NCBI GenBank assembly: GCA_049324575.1 | Contig: JBMONI010000017.1 | Span: 1 to 64,000, forward strand | Length of the DNA stretch: 64,000 nucleotides | DNA from: JBMONI01 sp049324575 | GTDB lineage: Bacteria; Omnitrophota; Omnitrophia; Omnitrophales; Aquincolibacteriaceae | Reading direction: 5' to 3' | Shown here: positions 1-8,165 of the stretch, in pieces | Position numbering within the stretch: the first letter of the stretch is position 1 | How the letters are laid out: each line of letters starts with the position of its first letter | Program-made: the position numbers and the translations under genes | The notes under the pieces: generated by a model | Told to the model about the DNA's origin: nothing | Databases searched by the model: none | Seen by the model: the letters and a program-made list of their open reading frames with translations, nothing else

Positions 1-2
1 AC

Positions 3-74
3 GCCGAAACGGTCCTCGATATTTGCGAAGACGTGGTGCACGTGGTGGAGTCGATCCTCGTCAAGCAGGCCTGA
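3..74 (+). CDS. PhoU-like (DUF47) protein, C-terminal end only
   Basis: The first in-frame stretch reads AETVLDICEDVVHVVESILVKQA followed by TGA at 72-74. That looks like the last helix of a DUF47/PhoU-like protein. The next gene starts eight bases after the stop and encodes a PiT phosphate permease; DUF47 and pit genes are commonly adjacent, the DUF47 protein being a presumed regulator of the transporter. Only 23 residues are visible, so the family call leans mainly on the neighbour. Confidence 0.55.
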   Translation, partial: AETVLDICEDVVHVVESILVKQA

Positions 75-82
75 GAGGTTCC

Positions 83-1078
83 ATGACCGTCTATATTCTT
101 TTTCTTATCTTCCTCGCCCTGGTCTTTGATTTCCTGAACGGGTTCCACGATTCCGCGAATTCCATCGCGACCGTCGTTTCGACGCGTGTCCTTACGCCGC
201 GCAAAGCCGTCGTTTGGGCCGCTTTCTTCAATTTCGTGGCGTTTTTGTTCTTCGGCTTGCATGTGGCCAAGACCATGGGAAAGGGGATCATCGATATCGG
301 GATCATTGATAATCACGTGATCTTCGGGACCCTCATGGGGGCCTGTATCTGGAACATCATCACCTGGTATTTCGGCTTGCCGACCAGTTCTTCTCATGCC
401 TTGATCGGAGGGCTGATCGGTTCTGCCCTCGTGAAGGCCGGCCCGCCTTCGCTTGTCTGGGCCGGGATCTCCAAGACCGTCCTTTTTATTTTTATTTCGC
501 CGACAGCCGGCCTTTTGCTCGGACTTGCGTTCGGGGTCGCGGTCTACTGGATCTTCCGGAAGACCACGCCTCTTTTCGCGGACAATGTTTTTCGGAAAGG
601 GCAGCTGCTCTCGGCGGCCCTTTACAGCCTGGGCCATGGCGGGAACGATGCGCAGAAGACCATGGGAATCATCGCCAGCCTTCTTTTCAGCGCCGGCATG
701 CTCGGCAAGGATTTCCACATTCCCTTTTGGGTCGTGATCAGCTGTCATGCGGCCATTGCGCTGGGAACGATGTTCGGCGGCTGGCGGATCGTCAAGACCA
801 TGGGGCAGAAGGTCGCGAAGCTCCGGCCGATGGACGGTTTTTGCGCGGAGTCCGGCGCGGCCACCATGCTTTTTGTTTCTTCGGCCCTGGGAGTTCCGGT
901 CAGCACGACGCACACGATCACGGGGGCGATCATGGGGGTGGGATCGCTTCGCAGGATGAGCGCGGTCAAGTGGGGCGTGGCCGGCAATATCGTATGGGCC
1001 TGGGTGCTTACGATCCCTTGTTCGGCAGTGATCGCCGCAGTGAGTTATAGCGCGGTCAGGTTGTTTGCAGGGTGGTAA
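83..1078 (+). CDS. pit: PiT-family inorganic phosphate permease
   Basis: A 331-residue inner-membrane protein of the PiT (PHO4) family, predicted to import inorganic phosphate with a cation. The family signature GFHDSANSIATVV lies near the N terminus, and the inverted second copy GHGGNDAQKTMGI lies mid-protein. The two halves are built from hydrophobic helices, with PTSSSHALIGGLIG in the first half and VSTTHTITGAIMG in the second. I chose ATG 83 rather than an in-frame ATG at 23: GAGG lies at 75-78, and the longer version would overlap the upstream DUF47-like gene and add a charged non-membrane tail. It probably forms an operon with the DUF47-like gene. Confidence 0.93.
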   Translation: MTVYILFLIFLALVFDFLNGFHDSANSIATVVSTRVLTPRKAVVWAAFFNFVAFLFFGLHVAKTMGKGIIDIGIIDNHVIFGTLMGACIWNIITWYFGLPTSSSHALIGGLIGSALVKAGPPSLVWAGISKTVLFIFISPTAGLLLGLAFGVAVYWIFRKTTPLFADNVFRKGQLLSAALYSLGHGGNDAQKTMGIIASLLFSAGMLGKDFHIPFWVVISCHAAIALGTMFGGWRIVKTMGQKVAKLRPMDGFCAESGAATMLFVSSALGVPVSTTHTITGAIMGVGSLRRMSAVKWGVAGNIVWAWVLTIPCSAVIAAVSYSAVRLFAGW

Positions 1079-1221
1079 AAAAAGAGAACGGTCGGCTTTT
1101 CTTGGAGTGGATTTTAAAACCGGAAAAAACGATCACGCCCCTCACTTAGGATACTTCCTGCGACCTTCGCTTTTTGCCCTCTCGCGAGCCATGATACAAT
1201 AGTTGCCAACAAGGAGCCGTT

Positions 1222-2013
1222 ATGAAGAAAACCCCTATTCTCCTCGCTTTTATCCTGCTCGTCGGATGTTCGACGGTCCCGATCACCGGACGCAAACAGA
1301 TTTCTTTCATTCCGCAGGGGCAGCTGACCCAGCTCAGCAGCCAGAGCTACAACCAGATCCTCAGCCAATCGCAGGTCGTCAAAGGGACGGACTGGGACAA
1401 GACCGTGATCGCGGTCGGCCAGAAGATCGCGGCTTCCGCCGAGACTTTCATGCGCGAGAACGGCATGGAAAAAGACCTCGCCAACTACCAATGGGAGTTC
1501 AATCTGATCAATGATCCGAAAACCGTGAACGCGTTCTGCATGCCGGGCGGGAAGATCGTGGTCTATACCGGGATCCTTCCGATCGTTCAGGATGAGAGCG
1601 GTCTTGCGGCGGTGATGGGCCATGAAGTGGCGCATGCGATCGCCAATCACGGAGGCGAGCGGATGAGCCAGCAGCTGTTGGTCCAGCTCGGGGGCATGAG
1701 CCTTTCGCAGGCGTTGAAATCCAAGCCGGAAGCGACCCAGAAGATCCTGAAGCAGGTTTATGGCGCGGGATCGCAGTATGGCGTGCTTCTTCCTTACAGC
1801 CGCGCCCATGAAAGCGAAGCGGACCGGATCGGGCTCATCCTCATGGCCCGCGCGGGTTATGATCCCGCGGTCGCCATGACCCTCTGGAAGAGAATGAGCG
1901 CCCTGGAGAAGTCAAAATCCCCGGAGTTCCTTTCGACCCATCCCGCGACCGAGAAAAGGATCGCGGAGATCGAGAAACAGCTTCCCGAAGCGAGAAAATA
2001 CCTGACGCCGTAG
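1222..2013 (+). CDS. M48-family zinc metalloprotease, lipoprotein
   Basis: A 263-residue predicted lipoprotein: a short hydrophobic leader ends in LLVGC, a lipobox with Cys near residue 15. It should sit in the periplasm, anchored to a membrane. The catalytic HEXXH motif is seen in MGHEVAHAIANHGGER, and the downstream zinc glutamate is in the ESEADRIGL segment. This fits the peptidase M48 (LoiP/YcaL/BepA-like) family, which degrades or refolds misfolded outer-membrane proteins. There are no TPR repeats after the protease domain, so it is the short LoiP-like form. AAGGAG at 1210-1215 and a TACAAT box near 1195 suggest its own promoter. The exact substrate is unknown. Confidence 0.9.
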   Translation: MKKTPILLAFILLVGCSTVPITGRKQISFIPQGQLTQLSSQSYNQILSQSQVVKGTDWDKTVIAVGQKIAASAETFMRENGMEKDLANYQWEFNLINDPKTVNAFCMPGGKIVVYTGILPIVQDESGLAAVMGHEVAHAIANHGGERMSQQLLVQLGGMSLSQALKSKPEATQKILKQVYGAGSQYGVLLPYSRAHESEADRIGLILMARAGYDPAVAMTLWKRMSALEKSKSPEFLSTHPATEKRIAEIEKQLPEARKYLTP

Positions 2014-2150
2014 GAAAATTAAGAGTTGAAAATTAAAAATTAAGGAATAGAACAGCAGAGAGGCGAAACACTCCAACCGCAAGGAATAAAGACAGCCGTC
2101 AAGAAACGGTCCCGCCGAGGCTTAATTTTTAATTCTTAATTATCAATTAC
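2011..2150. repeat. Inverted short-repeat element E1
   Basis: Between the protease and tadA. The left arm (2011-2046) is a purine-rich imperfect iteration of AATTAAA-like units. The right arm (2121-2150) is its approximate reverse complement (TTAATTTTTAATTCTTAAT). A GC-richer spacer of about 75 bases lies between. I see no gene in it. It is one of nine such elements in this window. Confidence 0.7.
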
Positions 2151-2152
2151 TA

Positions 2153-2656
2153 ATGATCAATTCTCATCTTATGGAAGAATCCCTCCATCATCATTTCATG
2201 AAAGAGGCCCTGAAACAGGCGGTGCTGGCGCTCGACAAGAACGAGGTGCCGGTCGGCGCGGTGATCGTTCACGAAAATAAGATCATCGCGCGGGCGCACA
2301 ATCAGACCGAGATGCTTCGCGATCCGACCGCCCATGCCGAGATGATCGCTATGACGCAGGCTTCGGAAAAACTCTCCGAAGGAAAAGAGAACCATCGGGG
2401 CTCGCTCGAGGGCTGTACGCTCTATGTGACGCTCGAGCCTTGCCCGATGTGCGCGGGGGCCATGGTCTGGACCAAGATCAAAAACCTTTATTTCGGCGCT
2501 TTGGACCCAAAAGCCGGGGCCTGCCGGAGCCTGTATCAGATTACGCAGGACGACCGCCTGAACCATCGGCTCCACGTCACGGCGGGCCTCATGGCCGAGG
2601 AGTCGCGGTCGCTTCTCCAGGAATTCTTCCGCAGTTTGAGGAAGGAGAAAAGGTAA
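2153..2656 (+). CDS. tadA: tRNA-specific adenosine deaminase
   Basis: A 167-residue cytidine-deaminase-fold protein that converts adenosine 34 of tRNA-Arg(ACG) to inosine. The zinc site is complete: HAEM supplies the His and the catalytic Glu, and EPCPMCAGAM supplies the two Cys. The surrounding motifs VPVGAVIVHENKIIARAHN are typical of TadA rather than guanine deaminase. No strong ribosome-binding site is seen; ATG 2153 is used here, but ATG 2171 (MEESLHHHF) fits the usual TadA N terminus equally well. It sits between two inverted-repeat elements, so it is probably transcribed alone. Confidence 0.93.
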   Translation: MINSHLMEESLHHHFMKEALKQAVLALDKNEVPVGAVIVHENKIIARAHNQTEMLRDPTAHAEMIAMTQASEKLSEGKENHRGSLEGCTLYVTLEPCPMCAGAMVWTKIKNLYFGALDPKAGACRSLYQITQDDRLNHRLHVTAGLMAEESRSLLQEFFRSLRKEKR

Positions 2657-2669
2657 GGGGCGGAAACGA

Positions 2670-2802
2670 TAAAAATTAAAAATTAAAAATTAAAAATTAA
2701 AAATCCAGAAACCCAAGAGCAGAATCAAATGCTTCAAAGAAACGCAAAGAGTTTTCTGGGGCCCTCGTTCTTAATTCTTCATTTTGAATTATCAATTATT
2801 TT
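2670..2802. repeat. Inverted short-repeat element E2
   Basis: The left arm (2670-2705) is an almost pure tandem run of the heptamer AAATTAA, about five copies. The right arm (2770-2802) is TTAATTCTTC-type sequence of opposite polarity. The spacer is about 65 bases and carries no gene. It lies between tadA and tRNA-Ser; the TATAAT at 2817-2822 just after the right arm is a candidate -10 box for the tRNA. Confidence 0.7.
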
Positions 2803-2838
2803 TTCCTGTTCTGTTGTATAATCTCGAGCTTTTTACGC

Positions 2839-2927
2839 GGAGAGGTCGCATAGCCCGGTCTAGTGCGCTCGCTTGGAAAGCGAGTAGGCCCGAAAGGGTC
2901 TCGCGAGTTCGAATCTCGCCCTCTCCG
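2839..2927 (+). tRNA. tRNA-Ser (anticodon GGA)
   Basis: An 89-nt cloverleaf with a long variable arm, as expected of class II tRNA-Ser. The acceptor stem pairs GGAGAGG (2839-2845) with CCTCTCC (2920-2926). The anticodon stem CTCGC/GCGAG encloses loop TTGGAAA with anticodon GGA. The T arm is GCGAG-TTCGAAT-CTCGC (2903-2919), and the discriminator is G2927. CCA is not encoded. A TATAAT box ends 16 bases upstream. Confidence 0.95.
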
Positions 2928-2997
2928 TTTTTTGCGTAGCAAAAAACGGAGAAGTCTCGCCCGCCCCAATTATGAATCGGGGCTGGCGGACTCTCCG
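2922..2997 (+). promoter_or_regulatory. Two overlapping hairpins between tRNA-Ser and the carbonic anhydrase gene
   Basis: Hairpin 1 pairs 2922-2935 with 2939-2952 (14 bp, loop GTA); its 5' strand uses the last six bases of the tRNA. Hairpin 2 is a long imperfect stem from 2947-2967 to 2981-2997, with outer CGGAGA/TCTCCG and inner GCCCC/GGGGC. The two share bases 2947-2952 and cannot both form. Hairpin 1 contains a run of six T inside the stem, so it is not a classical terminator. A role in tRNA 3' processing or attenuation of the next gene is inference. Confidence 0.5.
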
Positions 2998-3049
2998 CAG
3001 GTCATTCGATACGCTTTTTTATGAAGCGCCGTCCTATGGAAGGGTGCGT

Positions 3050-3592
3050 ATGAACTATCAGAAAAAACCTGTTTTAAGATCGGAAGATATCCCTTCCCGT
3101 TACCGCGGGACCCCGGTCGGCGCTTTACTCGAATATCATAATTTGGGGAGAGCGTTTCTTCCGTATACGCAGGCCCAGATCTTGATCGGGATGTGCATGG
3201 ATAACCGCAAGCATTTGCGGATCCCCGACCATTTTGCTTATATTATCCGCTCGGGCGGGGCGAATCTCCGCTACAGTGAGTTCAAGGTCTCTTACGCGAT
3301 CGCGGTGGGGCAGGTCACGGCCATCGCTCTGATCGCGCATAATCATTGCGGGATGGTCAATCTAGTCTCGCGGAAAGAAGAGTTTATCCGCGGGCTCGTG
3401 GAGCGCGCCGGCTGGGCCCACAAAGACGCCGAAGACCATTTCATGAATCTGGCGCCTTTGCACGAGCTCGATAACGAGATGGACTTCGTCCTCAGCGAGG
3501 CTGACCGTCTGACTCGAAAATATCCGAAGATCCTTGTCGCTTCTCTCTATTATCAGGTCGAAGATAATCAACTCTACTGCCTTTCTTATTAA
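3050..3592 (+). CDS. Beta-class carbonic anhydrase-like protein
   Basis: A 180-residue cytoplasmic protein with the beta-carbonic-anhydrase zinc pattern: Cys49 in CMDNR, with the Asp51-Arg53 dyad, and His97-x2-Cys100 in HNHCG. The intervening IIRSGGANLRYSE matches the family's RNAGG region. Expected reaction: reversible hydration of CO2. The sequence is divergent: Asn replaces the common Ser after the Asp, and the C-terminal half is unusual, so function may differ. I chose ATG 3050, preceded by AAGGGTG, over ATG 2972, which would lie in the loop of a strong hairpin and add 26 atypical residues. It follows tRNA-Ser directly. Confidence 0.75.
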   Translation: MNYQKKPVLRSEDIPSRYRGTPVGALLEYHNLGRAFLPYTQAQILIGMCMDNRKHLRIPDHFAYIIRSGGANLRYSEFKVSYAIAVGQVTAIALIAHNHCGMVNLVSRKEEFIRGLVERAGWAHKDAEDHFMNLAPLHELDNEMDFVLSEADRLTRKYPKILVASLYYQVEDNQLYCLSY

Positions 3593-3627
3593 GATCCTTG
3601 GAGCGTCTTTATTCCGCAGGGAGAACC

Positions 3628-4554
3628 GTGAAAGTTGAAATGATTCCAGCGATCTCGATCAACGAGCTGACGAAATATTACCGCCGGTTCAAGGCGCTTG
3701 ACGGAGTGACCCTTGAGATCGAGGAGGGGGAGTTCTTCGGTCTCTTGGGGCCGAACGGGGCGGGGAAAACGACTACGATCAATGTCCTGACCGGCCTGGC
3801 CAATTACCGGAGCGGCCAGGTCCGGGTCTTCGGCCATGATGTGATGAGAGACTATCGCAAGAGCCGCGCCTTGCTCGGGCTTGTTCCGCAGGAATTCAAT
3901 TTCGATCCATTCTTGACCGTGGAGCAGATCCTTAATTTCGAGGGCGGATATTTCGGGATCCCCTGGAAAGAAGCGAAAAGGCGGGCCGAAGCGCTTTTGG
4001 CCGAATTTGAATTGACCGGAAAACGGAAAGAAGGTTACAAAAGGCTTTCCGGAGGCATGAAACGGCGGCTTTTGATCGCGCGGGCCCTGATGCACCGGCC
4101 GAAGATCCTGATCCTGGACGAACCGACCGCCGGGGTGGACCTTGAACTCCGCTACCGTCTTTGGGACTTTTTGCGGGAGATCAACCGCGGCGGAACGACG
4201 ATCCTTCTGACGACGCATTACATCGAAGAGGCCGAAAAACTCTGCGGGCGGATCGGGGTGATCCACCACGGAAAAATGATCGCGCTCGATCCGACCGAGG
4301 CGTTGATCCGGAAGATGAGCGGGGACCAAATCGAGCTCAGCTTGAAGCAGACGCTTGAAAGGGTCCCGGGCGCCTTGGCGGATGTGCCGGTCCGGCTGGA
4401 AGCCGACGGAAAAAAGATCCGTTTTGAGGAGAAAGACGGCGCGGTCGGACGCGTTCTGGCGGCGCTTCACGGTGCAGGCGCGCAGGTCGAGCATCTGGAT
4501 GTCCGCCGGCCGACCCTGGAAGATGCGTTCTTGAGATTGATCCGGAAGAAATAA
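3628..4554 (+). CDS. ABC-2 type exporter, ATP-binding subunit
   Basis: About 308 residues. One nucleotide-binding domain carries Walker A GPNGAGKTT, the signature LSGGM, Walker B LILDEP and the switch His in TTHYIEEAE. A C-terminal extension of about 90 residues is usual in DrrA/NodI-like ATPases. It powers the permease encoded after repeat E3. GTG 3628 is preceded by AGGGAG (3618-3623); ATG 3640 (MIPAISINEL) is an alternative start with poorer spacing. The substrate cannot be read from sequence; this class exports polysaccharides, lipids or drugs. Confidence 0.9.
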   Translation: MKVEMIPAISINELTKYYRRFKALDGVTLEIEEGEFFGLLGPNGAGKTTTINVLTGLANYRSGQVRVFGHDVMRDYRKSRALLGLVPQEFNFDPFLTVEQILNFEGGYFGIPWKEAKRRAEALLAEFELTGKRKEGYKRLSGGMKRRLLIARALMHRPKILILDEPTAGVDLELRYRLWDFLREINRGGTTILLTTHYIEEAEKLCGRIGVIHHGKMIALDPTEALIRKMSGDQIELSLKQTLERVPGALADVPVRLEADGKKIRFEEKDGAVGRVLAALHGAGAQVEHLDVRRPTLEDAFLRLIRKK

Positions 4555-4682
4555 AAAGAAATGAAGAATGGATAGCGAAGAATGAAAAATTTAAAAAGGA
4601 TAAGCAGCGAGGAAAACAAAAGGCCGGCCGGTCAGTTGCCGGCATTCTTAATTATTCGTTCTCAATTTTTATTTTTCAATGG
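4555..4682. repeat. Inverted short-repeat element E3
   Basis: It lies between the two subunits of one ABC exporter. The left arm (about 4555-4602) iterates GAAGAATG/AAAAATTTAAAA-type units. The right arm (4645-4678) is the pyrimidine-rich counterpart, ATTCTTAATTATTCGTTCTC. No gene is present. Its position inside an evident operon shows that these elements can be tolerated within a transcription unit. Confidence 0.6.
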
Positions 4683-4689
4683 CTGATCT

Positions 4690-5454
4690 ATGAATAAACT
4701 CATCGGTTTTCAAACGCTGGTGCGCCGCGAGATCGTGAGGTTCCTCTCGGTCTTCACGCAGACGATCTTTCCGCCCCTGGTGTCGAGCTTCCTCTACATT
4801 TTCATTTTCGGATATTCGCTCGGCGCCAGGATCGCTCAGGTCCAGGGGATGCCGTATATCCAGTTCCTGGTGCCTGGACTTTTGATGATGTACATCATCG
4901 AAAGTTCTTACACGAACACTTCCAGCTCGCTTTTTATCTCGCGCTGGGCGAACAATATCGAGGAACTTCTGGTCACGCCGCTTTCCTACCTCGAAATGGT
5001 CGCGGCGATGCTCCTCGGGAGCCTGGCCCGGAGCACGGTCGTGGCCGGCGGGGTGTACCTGGTGTCCCTGCTTTTCGTGCAATTTCCTGTTGCGCATCCG
5101 TGGCTGGTTCTGTATTTTGGAGTCCTGGTGTCGCTCACCTTTGCGTCGGTGGGCATGATGGTCGCTCTTTTCGCCGAGGAGTTCGAGCACCTGACGATCG
5201 CCACGACCTTCGTCATTACTCCGCTCATTTTTTTCGGCGGCGTGTTCCACTCGGTCGCGATGGTCCCCGAAACGCTGCGCTGGCTGACGGAATTCAATCC
5301 GATGTTCTATATGGTGAACGGTCTCCGCTACGGCATGCTCGGGGTTTCGGACACCTCACCGGTCCTTTCGGCGGCGGTCGTGTTTTTGCTGTTTTTGTCG
5401 TTATTTATAGTGAATGTGGCGCTTTTCCGCGCCGGCTTTAAATTGAGGAAATAA
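4690..5454 (+). CDS. ABC-2 type exporter, membrane subunit
   Basis: A 254-residue integral membrane protein with about six hydrophobic segments and the ABC-2 family look: an N-terminal amphipathic stretch (LVRREIVRFL), then TIFPPLVSSFLYIFIFGY, and the late motif FFGGVFHSVAMVPETLRWLTEFNPM, whose start resembles the family's FxGxxFP loop. It pairs with the upstream ATPase to form a homodimeric permease with two ATPases. The CorA gene starts two bases after its stop, so the operon may run on. Substrate unknown. Confidence 0.88.
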   Translation: MNKLIGFQTLVRREIVRFLSVFTQTIFPPLVSSFLYIFIFGYSLGARIAQVQGMPYIQFLVPGLLMMYIIESSYTNTSSSLFISRWANNIEELLVTPLSYLEMVAAMLLGSLARSTVVAGGVYLVSLLFVQFPVAHPWLVLYFGVLVSLTFASVGMMVALFAEEFEHLTIATTFVITPLIFFGGVFHSVAMVPETLRWLTEFNPMFYMVNGLRYGMLGVSDTSPVLSAAVVFLLFLSLFIVNVALFRAGFKLRK

Positions 5455-5456
5455 TC

Positions 5457-6440
5457 ATGCTGCAGACGTTTCTCTGGAAAAAGGACAAAGGGTTCACGAC
5501 GGAGGTCAGCCGGGCCGATATGCTCCAGGCCCTGAAGGACAAGGAGAATCTTCTTTGGGTCGATCTCGAGGACCCGACGGATTTTGAGAGCGAATGCCTG
5601 GTCGAGATCTTCAACTTCCACGACCTCGCGGTCGAGGATTGTTTGGCTGACCACTCGGAGCCGAAGATCGACGACTATGAGGAATATCTTTTCATCACGA
5701 CGCATGCGCCGAATCTCGTGCGCGAGGAAGGCAAGGAGCGCGAGGAGCTCGAAAGCAAGGAGCTGGATATTTTCTTCGGGCCGAATTTCGTGGTGACGTT
5801 CCACAAAGTCCCGTTCCGCTCGATCGCAACGGTCCAGGACCTGGTCAAGCGGAAGCCGGAACGCTGGATCGCCCAAGGGTCCGATATCCTTGCGCATGCC
5901 ATCCTTGACCATCTGGTCGATAATTATCAGCCCTTCGTGACCCAGTACGACCGGACGATCGATAACCTGGAAGAAGAGATCTTCAATAATCCGCCGAGCG
6001 ATTATCTGGCGACGGTGATGCGGGTCAAACAGGACATCTTCAATTTCAAGCGGACCGTCGCGCTTCAGCGGGACATGATGGCCCATCTCCTTCGGGACCC
6101 GGAGCCGTTTATCAAGAAAAAGAACATGATGTATTTCCGGGACATCCAGGACCATTTGCAGCGTCTTTACAGCGCGGCCGAATCCTTTCACGAGAACCTT
6201 TCGAACATCCTGCACGCCTATTTTTCGTATTCCTCCCACAAGCTGAACGAGATCGTCAAACACTTGACCGTGATCGCGACGCTGGCCATGCCGGCCCTGA
6301 TCATCGGGAGCCTTTACGGCATGAATTTCAAGTACATGCCGGAGCTCAGCTGGCCTTACGGATATCCTTTTGCGATGGGGATCTCGCTCTTGATCACGCT
6401 GGTCTTGCTTGTGTGGATGAAGATCAAGCAGTGGTTCTGA
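5457..6440 (+). CDS. corA: CorA-type magnesium/cobalt transporter
   Basis: A 327-residue protein with the CorA plan: a soluble alpha/beta N-terminal domain (residues 1-240), a long helix rich in charged residues, then two C-terminal transmembrane segments. The first ends in the diagnostic YGMN motif (SLYGMNFKYMPEL) and the second is FAMGISLLITLVLLVWMKIK. It forms a pentameric Mg2+ channel in the inner membrane. It starts two bases after the ABC permease stop, so translation is probably coupled. I see no Mg2+ riboswitch upstream. Confidence 0.93.
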   Translation: MLQTFLWKKDKGFTTEVSRADMLQALKDKENLLWVDLEDPTDFESECLVEIFNFHDLAVEDCLADHSEPKIDDYEEYLFITTHAPNLVREEGKEREELESKELDIFFGPNFVVTFHKVPFRSIATVQDLVKRKPERWIAQGSDILAHAILDHLVDNYQPFVTQYDRTIDNLEEEIFNNPPSDYLATVMRVKQDIFNFKRTVALQRDMMAHLLRDPEPFIKKKNMMYFRDIQDHLQRLYSAAESFHENLSNILHAYFSYSSHKLNEIVKHLTVIATLAMPALIIGSLYGMNFKYMPELSWPYGYPFAMGISLLITLVLLVWMKIKQWF

Positions 6441-6443
6441 GGA

Positions 6444-6562
6444 AAAAATCGAGAATTTATAGGTAAGAATTAATAATTTCAGAAAGACGTTCCAAGTATT
6501 TTTTTAGTTCTTCAAAATTTTCCCATTCCAAATTTTTAATTCTCAGTTCTCAACTTTAAATT
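6444..6562. repeat. Inverted short-repeat element E4
   Basis: Between corA and rlmN. The left arm (6444-6480) is purine-rich with GAGAATTTATAGGTAAGAAT-like units. The right arm (about 6520-6562) reads TTCCCATTCCAAATTTTTAA and TTCTCAGTTCTCAACTTT-like units. The arms are only approximately complementary. No gene is present. Confidence 0.55.
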
Positions 6563-6577
6563 AACCCTTAGGGTCTG

Positions 6578-7612
6578 ATGAAGCCTTCCCTTTACAATTT
6601 CGATGACGAAGAGCTGAAGCAACGAATGCTGGCTGAGAAGATGCCGGCGTTCCGCGCGCGTCAGGTCCTCGATTGGATCTACCAGAAACGGGTCGAGGAT
6701 TTCGGGGCGATGAAAAATCTTCCCAAAGAACAGCAAGAGCTTCTTGCGGAAAAATATTCCATTGCGACGCTGGAGCGGGTTGAACGGCTCACGTCTTCGA
6801 ACGGCGAATCCCTGAAATATCTTTTCCGTGCCGCGGACGGCCAGCTTCTTGAAAGCGTTCTGATTCTCCAGAAGGACCGCGCGACGGTCTGCGTTTCGAC
6901 CCAGATCGGCTGTAAGATCGGCTGTGCTTTTTGTGCGAGCGGGAAGGGGAAATTCGTCCGGGACCTTTCCCCGGGCGAGATCGTCGAGCAGGTGCTTGCG
7001 ATCGAGCGGGCCGAGTCCCGGCGGGCGACGAATATCGTCTTTATGGGGATGGGCGAGCCGCTCGATAATTTCGAAGCGACGATGAAGGCCCTGAAGATCT
7101 TTCAGGCGCCGTGGGGGCTTGCCATGGGTTCGAGGAGGATCACGGTCTCGACGTCGGGGATCACTCCGAAGATCGTCGAGTTCGTCGAGCGAAATGAAGG
7201 ACGCGTGCGGCTCTCGGTGTCCCTTCATGCGACGCGCGACGAGCTCAGGACGCGCCTGGTCCCGGTCAATAAACGCTATCCCCTCGACCAGCTTTTGCGC
7301 ACGCTTCATGATATCCGCGGCCGGCTGAAGCGCGATATCACCTTCGAATATACGCTGATCCACGGCGTGAACGATTCCAAGGCCGACGCCGAGGAGCTTG
7401 TGCGGATCGCCAAAGGCCTCGGGACGAACATCAATCTGATCCCCTGCAATCCCATCGAAGGCGAGACCTACGGTCCGCCCGACGAGGCGGCGATCGCGGC
7501 TTTCCGGAAAGTACTTTATGAGCGCGGGGTCCGAAGCCTTCTTCGCCAGACCGCCGGGCGCGACATCACCGCGGCGTGCGGACAGCTGAGGCTGAGAAGA
7601 AAAACGGAATAA
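6578..7612 (+). CDS. rlmN: 23S rRNA/tRNA adenine-C2 methyltransferase
   Basis: A 344-residue radical SAM enzyme that methylates C2 of A2503 in 23S rRNA and A37 in some tRNAs. The [4Fe-4S] triad is CKIGCAFC. The family motifs GMGEPLDN and STSGITP follow, and the resolving cysteine is in TAACGQL at the C terminus. The N-terminal helical domain (FRARQVLDWIYQKRVEDF) is the usual RNA-binding accessory domain. Length matches the family. No Shine-Dalgarno is evident before ATG 6578; the upstream bases belong to repeat element E4. Confidence 0.96.
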   Translation: MKPSLYNFDDEELKQRMLAEKMPAFRARQVLDWIYQKRVEDFGAMKNLPKEQQELLAEKYSIATLERVERLTSSNGESLKYLFRAADGQLLESVLILQKDRATVCVSTQIGCKIGCAFCASGKGKFVRDLSPGEIVEQVLAIERAESRRATNIVFMGMGEPLDNFEATMKALKIFQAPWGLAMGSRRITVSTSGITPKIVEFVERNEGRVRLSVSLHATRDELRTRLVPVNKRYPLDQLLRTLHDIRGRLKRDITFEYTLIHGVNDSKADAEELVRIAKGLGTNINLIPCNPIEGETYGPPDEAAIAAFRKVLYERGVRSLLRQTAGRDITAACGQLRLRRKTE

Positions 7613-7613
7613 A

Positions 7614-8104
7614 GGTATGCCAGTATGGCAGTATGGAGTATGCAGATTAGTTTAATTTTTTGATTAATTTATAGATCATTCGATTTAATTCGTCTATTTC
7701 CGCTACCAAAATTTCAGCGGTTGATGGATTCAAATATCCAAGGTCGCTTGAGAGAACTACTTGTGTTTCGAGTTCCGCCAAAGAACCGCGGCCGATATGA
7801 AGGAATCGTTTGAATTCTTTGCCGTAATTTCTTTTGAAGCCCTCGGCGATATTCGAGGGGATAGAAATGACGGCGCGTCTCATTTGTGAAGTAATCCCGT
7901 ATAGCTCATGATTTGGAAATTGAGATGTTACGGCGTAGATGTTTTTGGTAAGCCGCATACTTTTATTCCAAATGTGGAGATCTCTTATCGATCTTGCTTT
8001 TTGAAAGCTATTCTTCATAACATTTCGATTTTAATTATTTGACCATTCCGCATACTGCCCTCCTGCCATACTGCCATACCGTCATACTGTCATACTGCCC
8101 TACC
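7614..8104. mobile_element. Inverted short-repeat element E5 enclosing a four-helix-bundle gene
   Basis: The left arm (7614-7644) consists of GCCAGTATG/GGAGTATG-like units. The right arm (8042-8104) contains at least five CATACTGCC/CATACCGTC-like units, the reverse complement of the left. Between them is the minus-strand four-helix-bundle gene and nothing else. The region is visibly more AT-rich than its flanks. No transposase, target-site duplication or attachment site can be demonstrated; calling it mobile is inference from the shared architecture with element E7. Confidence 0.5.
7647..8018 (-). CDS. Four-helix bundle protein (23S rRNA intervening-sequence type)
   Basis: A 123-residue protein of the small four-helix-bundle family first seen in 23S rRNA intervening sequences and distantly related to the Avd proteins of diversity-generating retroelements. 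Visible hallmarks are an N-terminal LHIWNKSMRLTKNIY helix, the conserved ITSQMRRAVISIPSNIAEG turn, and a FLHIGRGSLAELETQVVLS helix. The biochemical role is unknown; relatives form pentamers and bind nucleic acid. The gene is AT-richer than its neighbours and lies between inverted repeat arms, which suggests acquisition as a unit. Confidence 0.88.
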   Translation of the reverse strand: MKNSFQKARSIRDLHIWNKSMRLTKNIYAVTSQFPNHELYGITSQMRRAVISIPSNIAEGFKRNYGKEFKRFLHIGRGSLAELETQVVLSSDLGYLNPSTAEILVAEIDELNRMIYKLIKKLN

Positions 8105-8165
8105 CCGCACGCTTCTTTGGTGCGATTTGGAGTTTCGGATTGATTGATCAGAATTTCGGATTTTG

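Noticed and set aside
2670..2705. AT-rich heptamer run considered as a CRISPR or iteron origin
   Set aside because: Units are directly adjacent without spacers, and similar arms recur at nine places, so neither a CRISPR array nor a replication origin is supported.
2922..2952. Hairpin after tRNA-Ser considered as a Rho-independent terminator
   Set aside because: The T run is inside the 5' strand of the stem and no T run follows the hairpin; the stem includes tRNA bases.
7614..8104. Element E5 considered as a diversity-generating retroelement
   Set aside because: There is an Avd-related fold but no reverse transcriptase, template repeat or variable repeat in the window.
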